A stretch of DNA of 64,000 nucleotides from assembly GCF_002093625.1 (NCBI RefSeq), contig NZ_MRWD01000001.1:62001-126000 (forward strand), given 5' to 3'. This document shows positions 29,344 through 40,566 of this stretch, piece after piece. Source of the stretch: Rouxiella silvae. GTDB taxonomy: Bacteria; Pseudomonadota; Gammaproteobacteria; Enterobacterales; Enterobacteriaceae. How positions within the stretch are numbered: the first letter of the stretch is position 1; each line of letters starts with the position of its first letter. The notes beneath the pieces are model-generated. The model ran no database searches and was not told the DNA's origin. It saw only the letters and a list, made by a program, of their open reading frames with translations. Both the position numbers and the translations under genes were made by a program.

Positions 29344-30333
29344 TCAGCCTTTTGATGGCACCAATGCGTTGATACGCTCAAGCAATTTCAAAGAGTCTGG
29401 TTGCGAAAGATGCGCATCGACCGGCAGATACCACCAGGTAGACTGGGCAAAGCTGCGGCACTTTACTGCATCTTTTTCGGTCATAAGCAGCGTTTGTTTC
29501 TCATCGGTCAGCGCACCAAGCTGTTCGAGCTGGTAAGCTTGGTGGTCGGCAAAGGGAATTTCTTTTTCAGCTTTAACCCCTAGTTGGCTCAGTGTCGCGA
29601 AAAAGCGAGGAGGATGGCCAATGCCGGCCATTGCCACAACATGGGTTAACAACTCAGCCTTGCATTTCTCACCGGTCAGCAAATTTACCGCATCTCCCGC
29701 CTGAAGCAGCATGCCGATTTCATTGCCCTGCCCTTTACCATTACCGTTCACAATAACTGCGTCGACACTCTGTAATCTTGAGGCCCTTTCTCGCATAGGC
29801 CCGGCGGGGAGCCAGTGACCGTTACCGAAACGCCGCACGCCGTCGATCACCACAATTTCAAAATCACGCTGCAGGGCATAATGCTGTAAACCATCGTCGG
29901 TCACAATAATATCTAGCGCCGAGGCTTTCAACAGCGCGTTTACTGCCTCTGAACGAATGGGGGAAACCGCCACCGGCGCACCTGTGCGCTGAAAAATGAG
30001 CACAGGTTCGTCACCGGCCTGCGACGTGGTAGTGGCAGAATTCAACACCAAAGGGTAGCTTTCCGCTTTGCCTCCATAGCCGCGGGAAACCACGCCAACG
30101 CGCAGTCCACGCTGCTGCAACTGCTCGACAAGCCAGATAACGACCGGTGTTTTACCATTGCCACCGGCGGTGAGATTGCCCACCACCACGACGGGAACCG
30201 GTGCTCGCCAGCTTTTCTTCCACCCTTTTTTATAACTATAACGCAGCACTAGCGAGACTATTCCGTACAGCCAGCTGAAGGGCAGCAACAGCAGATAAAG
30301 TGCGGATTGCCCCGACCAGATGCGCTCAATCAT
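29344..30333 (-). CDS. lpxK: Tetraacyldisaccharide 4'-kinase
   Basis: A 329-residue membrane-associated P-loop kinase that adds the 4'-phosphate of lipid A. An N-terminal hydrophobic segment (about 10-30) precedes the Walker A variant [12 protein letters not shown] and the motif [14 protein letters not shown]. Length is E. coli plus one. Its start overlaps the msbA stop (ATGA, 30330-30333), so lipid A 4'-phosphorylation and flipping are encoded as a coupled pair. Confidence 0.96.
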   Translation of the reverse strand: MIERIWSGQSALYLLLLPFSWLYGIVSLVLRYSYKKGWKKSWRAPVPVVVVGNLTAGGNGKTPVVIWLVEQLQQRGLRVGVVSRGYGGKAESYPLVLNSATTTSQAGDEPVLIFQRTGAPVAVSPIRSEAVNALLKASALDIIVTDDGLQHYALQRDFEIVVIDGVRRFGNGHWLPAGPMRERASRLQSVDAVIVNGNGKGQGNEIGMLLQAGDAVNLLTGEKCKAELLTHVVAMAGIGHPPRFFATLSQLGVKAEKEIPFADHQAYQLEQLGALTDEKQTLLMTEKDAVKCRSFAQSTWWYLPVDAHLSQPDSLKLLERINALVPSKG

Positions 30334-32078
30334 TGGCCAAACTGCATCCGATGAAGTTGAGCATAGGCCCCGTGCAGTGCGATCAGCTCATCGTGAGCGC
30401 CACGCTCTACCACTTTCCCATCCTCAATGACCAAAATTTGATCGGCTTTCTCAATGGTAGAAAGACGGTGTGCAATGACCAGTGAAGTACGGTTCTTCTG
30501 CAGTTCATCGAGTGCCGACTGAATCGCCCGCTCAGACTCGGTATCCAGCGCCGAGGTTGCTTCGTCCAGAATCAAGACCGGAGAGTCACGCAGCAATGCG
30601 CGAGCAATTGCAATACGCTGGCGCTGTCCACCGGAAAGCAGCACACCGTTTTCACCAATAATGGTATCAATGCCGTTTTCCATCTTGTTGATGAAGTCCA
30701 TCGCGTGCGCCATGGTCGCGGCCTTAATAACGTCCTCGCGGCTATACTTTTCAGTACGCGCATAGGCGATGTTGTTGGCAATGGTATCGTTAAACAGATG
30801 AACGTTTTGCGACACCAGCGCAACCTGGTCACGTAGCGACGACAGCGTATACTCACGCAGGTCGTGTCCGTCGAGTAAAATCTCGCCCTGCTGAATGTCG
30901 TAGAAACGGGTCATCAGATTGGCAATGGTCGATTTACCCGAACCAGAGCGCCCCACTAATGCCACCGTTTTACCCGCCGGAATATCGAAAGAGATATCTT
31001 TCAGGGCCGGTTTCTCGCTGCTACCGTAACTAAAGGTGACATGTTTAAATTCAATATCGCCTTTGGCACGTTCAATAGTGCGTGAGCCTTCATCTTTCTC
31101 TTGTTCCATATCGAGGATAGAGAAAAGAGTCTGACAGGCCGCCATGCCGCGCTGGAACTGAGCGTTGACGTTGGTCAATGATTTTAGCGGACGCATCAGC
31201 GCAATCATTGAAGAGAAGACCACGGTGATAGTACCGGCAGTTAACGTTTCCATTACTGACGGGAAGCTGGCGGCGTAGAGCACAAATGCCAACGCCAGTG
31301 AGGCAATCAACTGAATAATCGGGTCAGAAATCGACGAGGCAGAAACCAAACGCATACCTTGACGGCGCATATGATTGCTGACTTTATCAAAACGTTCGGT
31401 TTCAATCGCCTGACCACCAAAAATCAGCACCTCTTTATGCCCTTTCAGCATTTGTTCTGCGCTAGTGGTCACCTGACCCATGGTGTTCTGCATGTTTTTA
31501 CTGATATTACGAAAACGCTTGGACACCACGCGGATCACAATAGAAACGATAGGCGCGATAACAACCAAGATCACCGACAGCTGCCAGCTGTAGTAAAACA
31601 TCATGATAAACAGGCCAATGATCGACGCACCTTCGCGCACCACGGTAACCAGCGCGCTTGAGGACGAGGACGCAACCTGCTCTGAATCGTAAGTAATTCG
31701 CGACAACAGAGTACCGGTGGACTGCTGGTCAAAGAACGACACAGGCATTCTCATCATGTGACCAAACAGGCGGCGCCGCATCTGCATAACCACTTTGCCT
31801 GAAACCCAAGAGATGCAGTAACTGGACACATATCCGCTGACGCCGCGAACCAGCATCAGACCAATAACCACCAGCGGCATCCACATCAGGATTGAGCGGT
31901 CAGTTTTACCAAAACCATCATCCAAGAGGGGCTTGAGCAGCGATAGCATGAGCGTATCACCGGCGGCATTGACCACCAGCGCGATAGCTGCGGCGATAAG
32001 CCCAGCCTTAAAAGGTGTGATCATCGGCCAGAGGCGACGGAATGTCTGCCAGGTGGAGAGATCTTTATCATTAATCAT
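30330..32078 (-). CDS. msbA: Lipid A/LPS core flippase MsbA
   Basis: A 582-residue ABC half-transporter, working as a homodimer, that flips core-lipid A across the inner membrane. Six transmembrane helices occupy roughly residues 20-300. The nucleotide-binding domain has Walker [10 protein letters not shown], signature LSGGQRQR and Walker [13 protein letters not shown]. Length is identical to E. coli. It lies 36 bp downstream of comEC and overlaps lpxK. Confidence 0.97.
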   Translation of the reverse strand: MINDKDLSTWQTFRRLWPMITPFKAGLIAAAIALVVNAAGDTLMLSLLKPLLDDGFGKTDRSILMWMPLVVIGLMLVRGVSGYVSSYCISWVSGKVVMQMRRRLFGHMMRMPVSFFDQQSTGTLLSRITYDSEQVASSSSSALVTVVREGASIIGLFIMMFYYSWQLSVILVVIAPIVSIVIRVVSKRFRNISKNMQNTMGQVTTSAEQMLKGHKEVLIFGGQAIETERFDKVSNHMRRQGMRLVSASSISDPIIQLIASLALAFVLYAASFPSVMETLTAGTITVVFSSMIALMRPLKSLTNVNAQFQRGMAACQTLFSILDMEQEKDEGSRTIERAKGDIEFKHVTFSYGSSEKPALKDISFDIPAGKTVALVGRSGSGKSTIANLMTRFYDIQQGEILLDGHDLREYTLSSLRDQVALVSQNVHLFNDTIANNIAYARTEKYSREDVIKAATMAHAMDFINKMENGIDTIIGENGVLLSGGQRQRIAIARALLRDSPVLILDEATSALDTESERAIQSALDELQKNRTSLVIAHRLSTIEKADQILVIEDGKVVERGAHDELIALHGAYAQLHRMQFGQ

Positions 32079-32114
32079 GCAATTAACCAGCAGCGATATA
32101 AACAGCGGCCCATT

Positions 32115-34397
32115 CTACTCATTATCTCCCCCAACGCCAAACCACTGATGATACCAACGGGGCATTAATTGTTCCCGCAGGCCCTTAATTACCCAATAAT
32201 TGCTGAAAAAGAACGCACTGAGTTGGCCGGAACGCGCAGTGTCATGCCAAACCACCGCATTTTCTCGATAGCGGTCTTTTATTTTTTGCGCTGGCAAACG
32301 CCAAACATTGAACCGTGAAGCCGAGGCAATCGCCACCTCGGCCCCGCTTGCCCGTAAAAAAGGGCCAATGGAGGAAGTATTGCTGCCATGATGAGGAACC
32401 TGTAACAAATTAACCGGTAAACTTTTCCGACTTTGCTTCACTAAGTGCGTTTCCGACTGGCGCTCAATGTCACCCGTGAGTAAAACGCTGAATTTTCCGT
32501 CCGTAATACGCACAACGCAACTGTCATCATTTCCCGCGTAATCGTGCAAGGCCAGCGGCCACAGTACGGAAAACTTCAATTCCTGCCACTGCCAGCTCTG
32601 CCCGCTTATGCACGGCAAATTACCACGAAATGACGTTCTTAGGCTGGCCTTTGGAAAGGCAGCTTTAACGAGGTCGGTGCCGCCGTGGTGATCCATATGG
32701 CTGTGGCTAATAATTATCTGATCTATTTGTATATTGCGCCACTGGAGATAAGGCAGGATCTGCATTTCAGCCTGCGATCCTCCCTCCCATCTATTTCCCG
32801 TGTCATAAAGTACACCCCGACCATTTTTTTCAATTAACACCGCCAATCCATGTCCCACGTCAAGCATATCAACTCGCCAGTTTTCGCGGGCTGTTGATTG
32901 CCTCCACAGCATCATCAAACCGAAAAGTGCCACCACGCCCGCCGGATAGGTAAAAAGCCACCCCATTCTCCAGATGATAACGCCCAGCCAACCCATCAAG
33001 CTCAACCCTATTGCACCTTCGCCGAGTGGCAACCAATAATGCTCTGCCTGTTCAAGCCCGTATAGCACCCATACCAGACTGGCATCGGCCAGTGACCAAA
33101 GCGAAGAAACCACAGGAAGCGAGAGTTCATACGGCAGGGGACTTAGGACCAGTGCAATCAACACCAGGGGCACCGTCAACAGCGAGACAATTGGCACTGC
33201 CCACAGATTGGCAAAAAATGAAGCCGTACTTAACCCGTGAAACAAGCCAATTTGCATCGGCAGCAGTAAAAAGGTCATTCCGGTTTGAAGATGGGCATAG
33301 CGAAGCCAACCCCAGTACCAGCGATGCGAAAATCGATTTGGCAAAGGTGCCCATTGGAACCAGAAGATAAGTCCTGCCACGGCAAAACATGAAAGCCAAA
33401 AACTGTCTGAGACAATACCCAATGGATCTTGCATCATCAGCAATGCTACGCCCCAGGCCCATACCTGCCAGGGATGGCAACGCATCCGCCATAAACGCAG
33501 CCCCAACCATAGCGTGATGGCCAAAGCTGCTCTCATGGCGGGTGGATTTACCCCAGAAAGCCAGGTGTAATAAAGCACGGCCAGCCAGCTAACGACGAGC
33601 GGGAAGCGGTAGTCAATCCAGCGCATCGGCAACAGAAATTGCAGCCCTCGGGCTAAAAGCCAGCCAATAAGCGCCGCGACACCAATATGCAAGCCGGATA
33701 TTGCCATCAGATGCGCAGTACCGGTAATTTTAAACAAATTGTTCATCTTTTGGGGGATTAACGAACGCTCACCAAATGCTAGCGCCATCAGAACCGGCAT
33801 GCTGTTCAGGTCTTGGGTCTGCCGCTGTACCCTACTGATAATCCTCTGACGTACGGAGCATGCGCCCGATATAAGTTCGGCACTGCGTATCCGTCCGCTG
33901 AGCGTTTGTCTATTCGCAATCGCCCAGCGCTGCCCGTCAAAATTACCGAGATTCAATTGGCTATGCACTGGTCTGAGACTCAGTGTAAGCCGCCAGCGTT
34001 GCCCTGCACAATATCCATCAGGAAAGCCGTCACTCGACACTTTAGCCGAAAGCGGTGGAAAAACGCGATGCCCATTGACCTCTTTTAGCGCAATAACCAC
34101 ATTGTGTTTGTCTTCGCGCTGCAAAAAGGCACTGTTTATTTGTGCAACCACCTGCTGCCGTCCACCGCTAAAATTGTTGGTCTGCTGTAAAATTTGCTGG
34201 CCGTTTGCCGTCGCCCAAAGAAATCCCATTAGAGCTATGCAAAGCAGTTTTGAGAGGCAATATGGCAGATATCCCGCAACGCAGGCGACAACAAACAGGA
34301 CAATACAGAAATACAGACCCGGCAACTGCGCCAGTACCGTTAAAGGTAGAATACCGCTGATTAATGCCAGCGAAATTTGAGTGAATGTAATCTTGAT
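32115..34397 (-). CDS. comEC: ComEC/Rec2-family DNA-uptake channel protein (YcaI)
   Basis: A polytopic inner-membrane protein with an N-terminal OB-like region, a competence domain with HLMAISGLHIGVAALIGWLL, multiple transmembrane helices, and a C-terminal metallo-beta-lactamase domain (HSHMDHHGGTDL, LLQVPHHGSNTSS). It is the predicted channel for single-stranded DNA entry. The frame matches E. coli YcaI from its first residues: codons 2-4 encode KIT, followed by a conserved ISGILPL. However, the homologous start codon (34395-34397) is ATC, with AAGGA seven bases upstream. The first conventional start in frame is a TTG at 34325, with no ribosome site. I give the homology-based extent (760 residues). 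Expression is uncertain. Confidence 0.8.
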   Translation of the reverse strand: MKITFTQISLALISGILPLTVLAQLPGLYFCIVLFVVACVAGYLPYCLSKLLCIALMGFLWATANGQQILQQTNNFSGGRQQVVAQINSAFLQREDKHNVVIALKEVNGHRVFPPLSAKVSSDGFPDGYCAGQRWRLTLSLRPVHSQLNLGNFDGQRWAIANRQTLSGRIRSAELISGACSVRQRIISRVQRQTQDLNSMPVLMALAFGERSLIPQKMNNLFKITGTAHLMAISGLHIGVAALIGWLLARGLQFLLPMRWIDYRFPLVVSWLAVLYYTWLSGVNPPAMRAALAITLWLGLRLWRMRCHPWQVWAWGVALLMMQDPLGIVSDSFWLSCFAVAGLIFWFQWAPLPNRFSHRWYWGWLRYAHLQTGMTFLLLPMQIGLFHGLSTASFFANLWAVPIVSLLTVPLVLIALVLSPLPYELSLPVVSSLWSLADASLVWVLYGLEQAEHYWLPLGEGAIGLSLMGWLGVIIWRMGWLFTYPAGVVALFGLMMLWRQSTARENWRVDMLDVGHGLAVLIEKNGRGVLYDTGNRWEGGSQAEMQILPYLQWRNIQIDQIIISHSHMDHHGGTDLVKAAFPKASLRTSFRGNLPCISGQSWQWQELKFSVLWPLALHDYAGNDDSCVVRITDGKFSVLLTGDIERQSETHLVKQSRKSLPVNLLQVPHHGSNTSSIGPFLRASGAEVAIASASRFNVWRLPAQKIKDRYRENAVVWHDTARSGQLSAFFFSNYWVIKGLREQLMPRWYHQWFGVGGDNE

Positions 34398-34553
34398 GAC
34401 TCTATCCTTCAGTCAATTGAGGCAGTGTGCTTGCCGCATGGATGAAGGTGGATTGTTGGGGAGATGAGGGATTGAAGCAATTGTGGAAGGCATTTGCTGC
34501 GAGACGTTACCCAGAATTTAAATATTCATCAGGCTCGGCTGCTGATTTTAGGC

Positions 34554-34586
34554 AAAAAAAAACGGTGTCCGTTAAGACACCGTTTT
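34554..34586 (-). terminator. ihfB terminator
   Basis: The 11-bp stem AAAACGGTGTC/GACACCGTTTT is followed on the minus strand by a long T-run, at the end of ihfB. Confidence 0.92.
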
Positions 34587-34624
34587 GTTCGCTTTAGGCA
34601 GACATTCAGGAAAAGGATAAATCC

Positions 34625-34909
34625 TTAACCATAAATGTTCGCGCGATCGCGCAACTCTTTGCCTGGCTTAAAGTGAGGAACGTACTTGCCGTCCAACTCA
34701 ACCTTGTCTCCAGTCTTTGGGTTACGCCCAACGCGCGGAGCACGGTAGTGAAGAGAAAAACTGCCAAACCCGCGGATTTCGATGCGTTCTCCATCAGCTA
34801 AGGTTGCAGCCATATGTTCAAGCATCTCTTTCACGGCATCCTCAACGGCTTTCGCCGGGACATGAGAGTGCTGTCCAGCAAGTCTTTCAATGAGTTCAGA
34901 CTTGGTCAT
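34625..34909 (-). CDS. ihfB: Integration host factor subunit beta
   Basis: This 94-residue HU-family DNA-bending protein, with IhfA, forms IHF, used in recombination, replication and transcription. [22 protein letters not shown] and the DNA-inserting arm [21 protein letters not shown] match E. coli IHF-beta, including the apical proline segment GRNPKTG. Length is identical. It lies 69 bp after rpsA, separated by a hairpin, as in the E. coli rpsA-ihfB arrangement. Confidence 0.97.
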   Translation of the reverse strand: MTKSELIERLAGQHSHVPAKAVEDAVKEMLEHMAATLADGERIEIRGFGSFSLHYRAPRVGRNPKTGDKVELDGKYVPHFKPGKELRDRANIYG

Positions 34910-34948
34910 ATAACCTCCAAGCTTTGCAGCTAAACTACCGTTATAGAA

Positions 34949-34969
34949 GCAGCTCCATTAAGGAGCTGC
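34949..34969 (-). promoter_or_regulatory. Hairpin between rpsA and ihfB
   Basis: GCAGCTCC/GGAGCTGC is an 8-bp stem in the 69-bp spacer. No T-run follows, so it may mark an RNA 3' end or processing/attenuation site rather than full termination. Confidence 0.5.
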
Positions 34970-34978
34970 GTCCCGTTA

Positions 34979-36652
34979 TTACTCGCCTTTTGCCGCTTTG
35001 AACGCTTCAGCCATAGCGTTAGAGAAGTTGGTTTCGTCTGGTTTGTTGTTAACCACGGCGATTGCATCTTTCTCGTCTGCTTCGTCCTTAGCACGGACGG
35101 ACAGGCTTACAACACGGTTCTTACGGTCTACGCCAGTGAATTTAGCTTCAACTTCATCACCAACGTTCAGAACCAGAGTTGCGTCTTCAATACGGTCGCG
35201 AGAAGCTTCAGAAGCACGCAGGTAACCTTCTACGCCGCCTGCTAATTCAACTGTAGCACCTTTAGCGTCAACTGCAGTTACTTTACCAGTAACAATAGTA
35301 CCTTTCTTGTTTACAGACAGGTAGTTATTGAACGGGTCTTCTGCGAGTTGTTTAACGCCAAGGGAGATGCGCTCACGCTCTGCATCAACTTGCAGAACCA
35401 CAGCTGCGATTTCGTCGCCTTTTTTGTATTCACGTACTGCTTCTTCGCCTGCAACGTTCCAGGAGATGTCAGACAGGTGAACCAGGCCGTCGATGCCGCC
35501 GTCCAGACCGATGAAGATACCGAAGTCAGTGATTGACTTGATTTTGCCTTCAACACGGTCGTTCTTGTTGTGGGTTTCTGCAAACAGCTGCCATGGGTTA
35601 GATTTACACTGCTTCAGACCCAGGGAGATACGACGACGTTCTTCGTCGATGTCCAGAACCATAACTTCCACTACGTCACCCACGTTAACAACTTTGGATG
35701 GGTGGATGTTCTTGTTGGTCCAGTCCATTTCAGACACGTGAACCAGACCTTCAACGCCTTCTTCGATTTCTACGAAGCAGCCGTAATCAGTCAGGTTGGT
35801 TACGCGACCAGTCAGCTTGGTGCTTTCTGGGTAACGTTTAGCGATAGCAACCCATGGATCTTCGCCCAGCTGTTTCAAGCCAAGGGAAACACGAGTGCGC
35901 TCACGGTCGAATTTCAGAACTTTAACAGTGATTTCGTCGCCAACATTCACGATTTCGCTTGGGTGCTTAACGCGCTTCCAAGCCATATCTGTGATGTGCA
36001 GCAGGCCGTCAACACCGCCCAGATCAACGAAGGCGCCGTAGTCAGTGAGGTTCTTAACGATACCTTTAACTTCCATGCCTTCCTGCAGGTTTTCCAGCAG
36101 TTGATCGCGCTCAGCGCTGTTCTCAGACTCAATTACTGCACGACGAGAAACAACAACGTTGTTGCGCTTCTGGTCCAGCTTGATGACTTTGAACTCAAGA
36201 TCTTTGCCTTCGAGATGCAGCGTGTCGCGAACAGGACGCACGTCAACCAGTGAACCTGGCAGGAACGCACGAATACCGTTCAGCTCAACGGTGAAACCGC
36301 CTTTAACTTTACCGTTGATAACACCGGTAACAGTTGCAGCTTCTTCGTAAGCTTTTTCCAGCATCAGCCATGCTTCATGACGCTTAGCTTTCTCACGAGA
36401 CAGCAGAGTTTCACCGAAGCCATCTTCAACAGCGTCAAGTGCAACGTCAACTTCGTCGCCAACCTGGATTTCCAGTTCGCCCTGTGCGTTTTTGAACTGC
36501 TCTGCTGGAATAGCAGACTCAGACTTCAGACCGGCGTCAACCAGTACGACGTCTTTGTCGATAGACACAACAACACCACGAACGATTGAACCCGGACGGG
36601 TTTCGATTGTTTTTAAGGATTCTTCAAAGAGTTGAGCAAAAGATTCAGTCAT
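34979..36652 (-). CDS. rpsA: 30S ribosomal protein S1
   Basis: A 557-residue protein with six S1 RNA-binding repeats, essential for initiation on structured mRNAs. The start at 36652 gives [20 protein letters not shown], identical to E. coli over most of this stretch. The frame continues 12 codons upstream without support. Repeat signatures such as [40 protein letters not shown] and [20 protein letters not shown] are evident. In E. coli, S1 represses its own translation through leader structure. Confidence 0.98.
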   Translation of the reverse strand: MTESFAQLFEESLKTIETRPGSIVRGVVVSIDKDVVLVDAGLKSESAIPAEQFKNAQGELEIQVGDEVDVALDAVEDGFGETLLSREKAKRHEAWLMLEKAYEEAATVTGVINGKVKGGFTVELNGIRAFLPGSLVDVRPVRDTLHLEGKDLEFKVIKLDQKRNNVVVSRRAVIESENSAERDQLLENLQEGMEVKGIVKNLTDYGAFVDLGGVDGLLHITDMAWKRVKHPSEIVNVGDEITVKVLKFDRERTRVSLGLKQLGEDPWVAIAKRYPESTKLTGRVTNLTDYGCFVEIEEGVEGLVHVSEMDWTNKNIHPSKVVNVGDVVEVMVLDIDEERRRISLGLKQCKSNPWQLFAETHNKNDRVEGKIKSITDFGIFIGLDGGIDGLVHLSDISWNVAGEEAVREYKKGDEIAAVVLQVDAERERISLGVKQLAEDPFNNYLSVNKKGTIVTGKVTAVDAKGATVELAGGVEGYLRASEASRDRIEDATLVLNVGDEVEAKFTGVDRKNRVVSLSVRAKDEADEKDAIAVVNNKPDETNFSNAMAEAFKAAKGE

Positions 36653-36828
36653 ATTGATAATCTTTAGTTTCTTAAGTTTAACGTCCATCTGGCTTCATGC
36701 TGGATGGGGTTGTTTCAAATGCCCCGCTACCGTCCTGGCGGCGAGGTTAAAAAAAACGGTAGCAAAACTGGCACTGACTCCCTTTTCTTTACAAAAAAGA
36801 ATGGATCAGCACCAGATATTTGCTCGAA
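36653..36828 (-). promoter_or_regulatory. rpsA promoter/leader region
   Basis: The 176-bp spacer between cmk and rpsA contains an inverted repeat GCTACCG (36726-36732)/CGGTAGC (36757-36763). On the minus strand a T-rich stretch lies between the arms. The ribosome site before the rpsA ATG is weak, consistent with the structured, S1-autoregulated initiation region known in E. coli. The details are inferred. Confidence 0.4.
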
Positions 36829-37539
36829 TCACCGTGTTTGTTTTAGCGGCAATCCTAAAATTTCAGTGGCATACGCCAACGCTTTTTCGATAACTGCATC
36901 AATGGACATACTGGTTGAATCCAGTATTAACGCATCTTGCGCAGGAACCAAAGGCGCTATAGCCCGATTACGATCGCGGTCATCCCGCTCTTTTATCTCG
37001 GCTAAAAGACGTTCAAAGTTAACACTAAAGCCCTTTTCCTGCAACTGTAGCATTCTTCTGTTTGCGCGTTCTTCAGGGCTAGCATCAAGAAAAATCTTTA
37101 CCGGTGCTTCAGGGAAGACCACGGTGCCCATATCTCGTCCATCGGCGATAAGACCCGGTTTTTCTTTAAAGGCACGCTGGCGGCGAAGAAGTGCTTCGCG
37201 AACCCGCGGAAAAGCGGCTGCCTGTGAAGCGGTATTGCCTACGGTTTCAGTGCGGATTTCATGACTGACATCCTCACCTTCCAAAATAACGTTAAGCTGT
37301 CCGTTGTTCGCCACGAAGCGAACGTCGAGGTGTGCGGCAAGCGGCACCAGCGCCTCTTCGGAAACGATATCAACCTGATGATGCAGCGCAGCCAGAGCCA
37401 GAACGCGATAAATTGCACCGGAATCAAGCAGGTGCCATCCAAACGCCTCAGCCAGAGCCTTACACAGTGTGCCTTTACCGGCACCACTTGGCCCATCAAC
37501 GGTTATCACTGGGGTTATAGACGAGGTCATAGCCGTCAT
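36829..37539 (-). CDS. cmk: Cytidylate kinase
   Basis: A 236-residue P-loop kinase phosphorylating CMP and dCMP. Walker A is [22 protein letters not shown] and [13 protein letters not shown] bind CMP, and [21 protein letters not shown] is the lid region. The start at 37539 has AGGAG at proper spacing; the upstream Met (37575) does not. Slightly longer than E. coli (227), mainly at the two termini. It precedes rpsA, the conserved cmk-rpsA order. Confidence 0.96.
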   Translation of the reverse strand: MTAMTSSITPVITVDGPSGAGKGTLCKALAEAFGWHLLDSGAIYRVLALAALHHQVDIVSEEALVPLAAHLDVRFVANNGQLNVILEGEDVSHEIRTETVGNTASQAAAFPRVREALLRRQRAFKEKPGLIADGRDMGTVVFPEAPVKIFLDASPEERANRRMLQLQEKGFSVNFERLLAEIKERDDRDRNRAIAPLVPAQDALILDSTSMSIDAVIEKALAYATEILGLPLKQTR

Positions 37540-37745
37540 TTCTCTCTCCTTTCGGTGGGGAAAACCCCTCATCATTAACCCAACTGGGCTAATTCAGGTG
37601 CAGCATTATACGCTGCCTTTTGCCGAACTGTTACCCCACTTAAGCATGTTAAGAAAAATAAGCTGGGGAAAACGGCAAAGCGATTCAATAAACACGCAAA
37701 ATAGAGAATATTTAAGCATAGCGACGGGAGGATGACTGCGCGAAA

Positions 37746-37776
37746 ATAAAAAAACGGACACGATAATGTCCGTTTT
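37746..37776 (-). terminator. aroA terminator
   Basis: The 10-bp stem AAAACGGACA/TGTCCGTTTT is followed on the minus strand by TTTTATTTTC, 22 bp after the aroA stop. Confidence 0.92.
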
Positions 37777-37798
37777 AGAGAAAGGGATGACTAAAGGC

Positions 37799-39082
37799 TT
37801 AGGCCGAGGTGCAGAGTGACGCCAGTAGGTCGAAATACTCTGGGACAGTTTTCGCGGTGCATTTCGGGTCAAGAATCGTCACTGGCGTGTCAGAAAGCGC
37901 CACCAGCGAGAAGCACATCGCCATACGGTGATCGTTATAGGTGCCAATTTCAGCAAAAGTCAGTGAGCTTGGTGGAACGATGCTGATGTAATCTTCGCCC
38001 TCTTCTACTGTTGCGCCGACTTTACGCAGCTCGGTGGCCATTGCCGCCAAACGGTCGGTTTCTTTTACCCGCCAATTGTAAATGTTGCGCAACGTGGTTG
38101 GGCCTTGTGCGAACAACGCCGCAACGGCAATGGTCATCGCCGCATCGGGAATGTGGTTCATATCCATATCGATACCGTGCAGTTCACCGCGAGTACATTC
38201 AATATAGTCATCGGACCAAGTCACAGTGGCGCCCATTTTTTCGAGCACGTCGGCAAAGCGAATATCACCCTGCATGCTATTTTTGCCAATACCTGTCACG
38301 CGAACGGTGCCACCTTTGATGGCCGCCGCTGCCAGAAAGTAAGATGCGGAAGAAGCATCACCTTCAACCAGGTAAGTGCCTGGGGACGTGTAACTCTGGT
38401 TAGCCTGCACGCGGAACTGTTGGTAATCTTCATTAACCACGGTCACGCCGAAGGTTTTCATCAGATTCAAGGTGATATCGATATACGGTTTTGAAACCAG
38501 CTCACCTTTAATACGGATAACTGTGTCGCTTTCGGCCAAGGGTGCAGTCATCAGCAGTGCGGTGAGGAACTGGCTCGATACGCTGCCATCCACGCTGATT
38601 TCACCGCCTTTGAAGCCACCGTGCAGGCGCAGGGGCGGGTAATTTTCTTGCTCGAGGTAGTCAATCTGCGCGCCGCCCATGCGTAAGGCGTCGACCAGAT
38701 GGCCGATCGGGCGCTCTTTCATACGTGGCTCACCGGTCAACACCACATTTTGCTCACCAAAGCACAGCGCAGCAGCCAGCGGGCGCATGGCAGTACCGGC
38801 ATTGCCAAGGAACAGTTCCAGATTGTTGACTTTCGGGAAAACACCGCCCAAACCGTCAATGTCACAGCAGGTACGGTCTTCTGACAGACGGTGCGTCACA
38901 CCCAACGCAGTCAACGCATTAAGCATGTGGCGAACGTCGTCGCTGTCGAGTAGGTTGGTCAGATGGGTGGTACCCTTGGCGAATGCGGCCAATAAAAGTG
39001 CACGGTTTGAGACACTTTTTGATCCAGGTAAATTAATTGTGCCGTTGACTCGTGCAACAGGTTGTAGGGTTAGGGCTTCCAC
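37799..39082 (-). CDS. aroA: 3-phosphoshikimate 1-carboxyvinyltransferase (EPSP synthase)
   Basis: A 427-residue class I EPSP synthase joining PEP and shikimate 3-phosphate in the aromatic pathway. [20 protein letters not shown] carries the substrate lysine and serines. [11 protein letters not shown] is the wild-type class I PEP/glyphosate loop. [20 protein letters not shown] is the C-domain signature. Length is identical to E. coli. It is downstream of serC with a terminator-like hairpin in between, the classic serC-aroA operon. Confidence 0.98.
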   Translation of the reverse strand: MEALTLQPVARVNGTINLPGSKSVSNRALLLAAFAKGTTHLTNLLDSDDVRHMLNALTALGVTHRLSEDRTCCDIDGLGGVFPKVNNLELFLGNAGTAMRPLAAALCFGEQNVVLTGEPRMKERPIGHLVDALRMGGAQIDYLEQENYPPLRLHGGFKGGEISVDGSVSSQFLTALLMTAPLAESDTVIRIKGELVSKPYIDITLNLMKTFGVTVVNEDYQQFRVQANQSYTSPGTYLVEGDASSASYFLAAAAIKGGTVRVTGIGKNSMQGDIRFADVLEKMGATVTWSDDYIECTRGELHGIDMDMNHIPDAAMTIAVAALFAQGPTTLRNIYNWRVKETDRLAAMATELRKVGATVEEGEDYISIVPPSSLTFAEIGTYNDHRMAMCFSLVALSDTPVTILDPKCTAKTVPEYFDLLASLCTSA

Positions 39083-39107
39083 AGCGTCTCCGTAAATCGG
39101 TAAGTAT

Positions 39108-39146
39108 TTTAAAAACTAACCCCGGACACAGGGCCGGGGTTAGTTT
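39108..39146 (-). terminator. Internal terminator/attenuator of serC-aroA
   Basis: A perfect 13-bp stem (39113-39125 with 39134-39146) with an 8-base loop is followed on the minus strand by TTTTT. It lies between serC and aroA, so it should reduce aroA relative to serC expression, as described for E. coli. Confidence 0.85.
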
Positions 39147-39204
39147 AATTACGAACATTTCTAATAATAAAAATGCAAATCAAACAGTGAGTCTATACGC
39201 CAGA

Positions 39205-40290
39205 TTAACCGTGGCGTTTTTCAAAGTCATTCATAAACGCGGTCAAGGCCTGAACGCCTTCCAACGGCATAGCATTATAAATAGATGCACGCATACCGCC
39301 AACTACGCGGTGGCCTTTTAGCGCATGTAGACCGGCTTCCAAGGACTCTTTCAGGAACACAGCATCCAGCGCAGAATCAGCCAACTGGAAAGGCACGTTC
39401 ATGCGTGAGCGGTTAGCATCGGCAACCTGATTACGGTAGAAACCACTGCGGTCGATGGTACCGTAAAGCAACTCAGCCTTGGCTTTGTTACGTTTTTCGA
39501 CTTCGTTCAGGCCGCCCTGCTCTTTCAGCCATTTGAATACCATACCCGACAAATACCAAGCAAACGTTGGCGGGGTGTTGAACATTGAGTCGTTCTCGGC
39601 CAACACGGTGTAATCCAAAATAGACGGCAGCTCTTTGCGTGCTTTACCTAACAGATCTTCGCGGACAATAACCAGCGTCAGACCGGCTGGACCAATATTT
39701 TTCTGCGCGCCGGCATAGATAACACCAAAGCGGCTCACGTCGATAGGACGCGAAAGAATGGTTGAGGAATAGTCGGCAATAACCACTTTATCGCCAAAAT
39801 CAGGCATTTCATCAATGGCCAGACCATCGATAGTTTCGTTCGGGCAGTAGTGTACGTAAGCCGCATCTTTACTGAGCTTCCACTCGCTCATTGGCAGCAG
39901 GCCGCGTTTGTCACCCAGAGTCGTTGTGATGTCAATCACATTTGGCGTGCAATACTTTTGCGCTTCTTTAACCGCGCTGTGCGCCCAGTAGCCGCCGTCG
40001 ATATAATCGGCAGACGCTTTGTCACCCAGTAGGTTCATCGGGATCGCAGCAAACTGCGCGCGCGCGCCGCCGTGGCAGAACAGAACTTTATAGTTCGAGG
40101 GGATATTCATCAGGTCACGAATATCCTTTTCGGACTCTTCGGCTACCTGGATGAACTCCTTGCTGCGGTGACTGATTTCCATCACCGAGGTGCCGAGACC
40201 GTGCCAATTACAGAGTTCTTGTTCAGCACGACGTAAGACTTCAGCCGGGATCATCGCCGGACCTGAGCTAAAATTATAAACCTGAGTCAT
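39205..40290 (-). CDS. serC: Phosphoserine aminotransferase
   Basis: A 361-residue PLP-dependent class V aminotransferase making phosphoserine, and in the pyridoxine pathway 4-phosphohydroxy-threonine. [20 protein letters not shown] at the N-terminus and the PLP lysine in [13 protein letters not shown] are diagnostic. Length is within one residue of E. coli. It is divergent from ycaO across 276 bp, which must hold both promoters. Confidence 0.97.
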   Translation of the reverse strand: MTQVYNFSSGPAMIPAEVLRRAEQELCNWHGLGTSVMEISHRSKEFIQVAEESEKDIRDLMNIPSNYKVLFCHGGARAQFAAIPMNLLGDKASADYIDGGYWAHSAVKEAQKYCTPNVIDITTTLGDKRGLLPMSEWKLSKDAAYVHYCPNETIDGLAIDEMPDFGDKVVIADYSSTILSRPIDVSRFGVIYAGAQKNIGPAGLTLVIVREDLLGKARKELPSILDYTVLAENDSMFNTPPTFAWYLSGMVFKWLKEQGGLNEVEKRNKAKAELLYGTIDRSGFYRNQVADANRSRMNVPFQLADSALDAVFLKESLEAGLHALKGHRVVGGMRASIYNAMPLEGVQALTAFMNDFEKRHG

Positions 40291-40566
40291 TTCCCCTCAC
40301 CACTTCTCTTAGATAGCCACTTGAAAGCCAATTGAGCCGTTGATTGATAGCATCATTGAATCGATTGCGTATACCAACAACCAGTTTATCGGTTTTAACA
40401 CTGGTCACCCCCTGCTGCAATTGTTATTCGCCCCAGATTAATAATCAGTAATAAATTTCATATCTTCGGCTGTTATATTCTTTTTTCTTAGCACAATGAA
40501 TACGTGGAGCTCAAACCAAAAAACCCGTATCATTGCGCGTTTTTAGAACGCACAAAAGTGAACTCA
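40291..40566. promoter_or_regulatory. serC-ycaO divergent promoter region
   Basis: A 276-bp AT-rich gap without genes. In E. coli, serC is activated by Lrp and repressed by CRP. No site here was clear enough to call. Confidence 0.35.
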
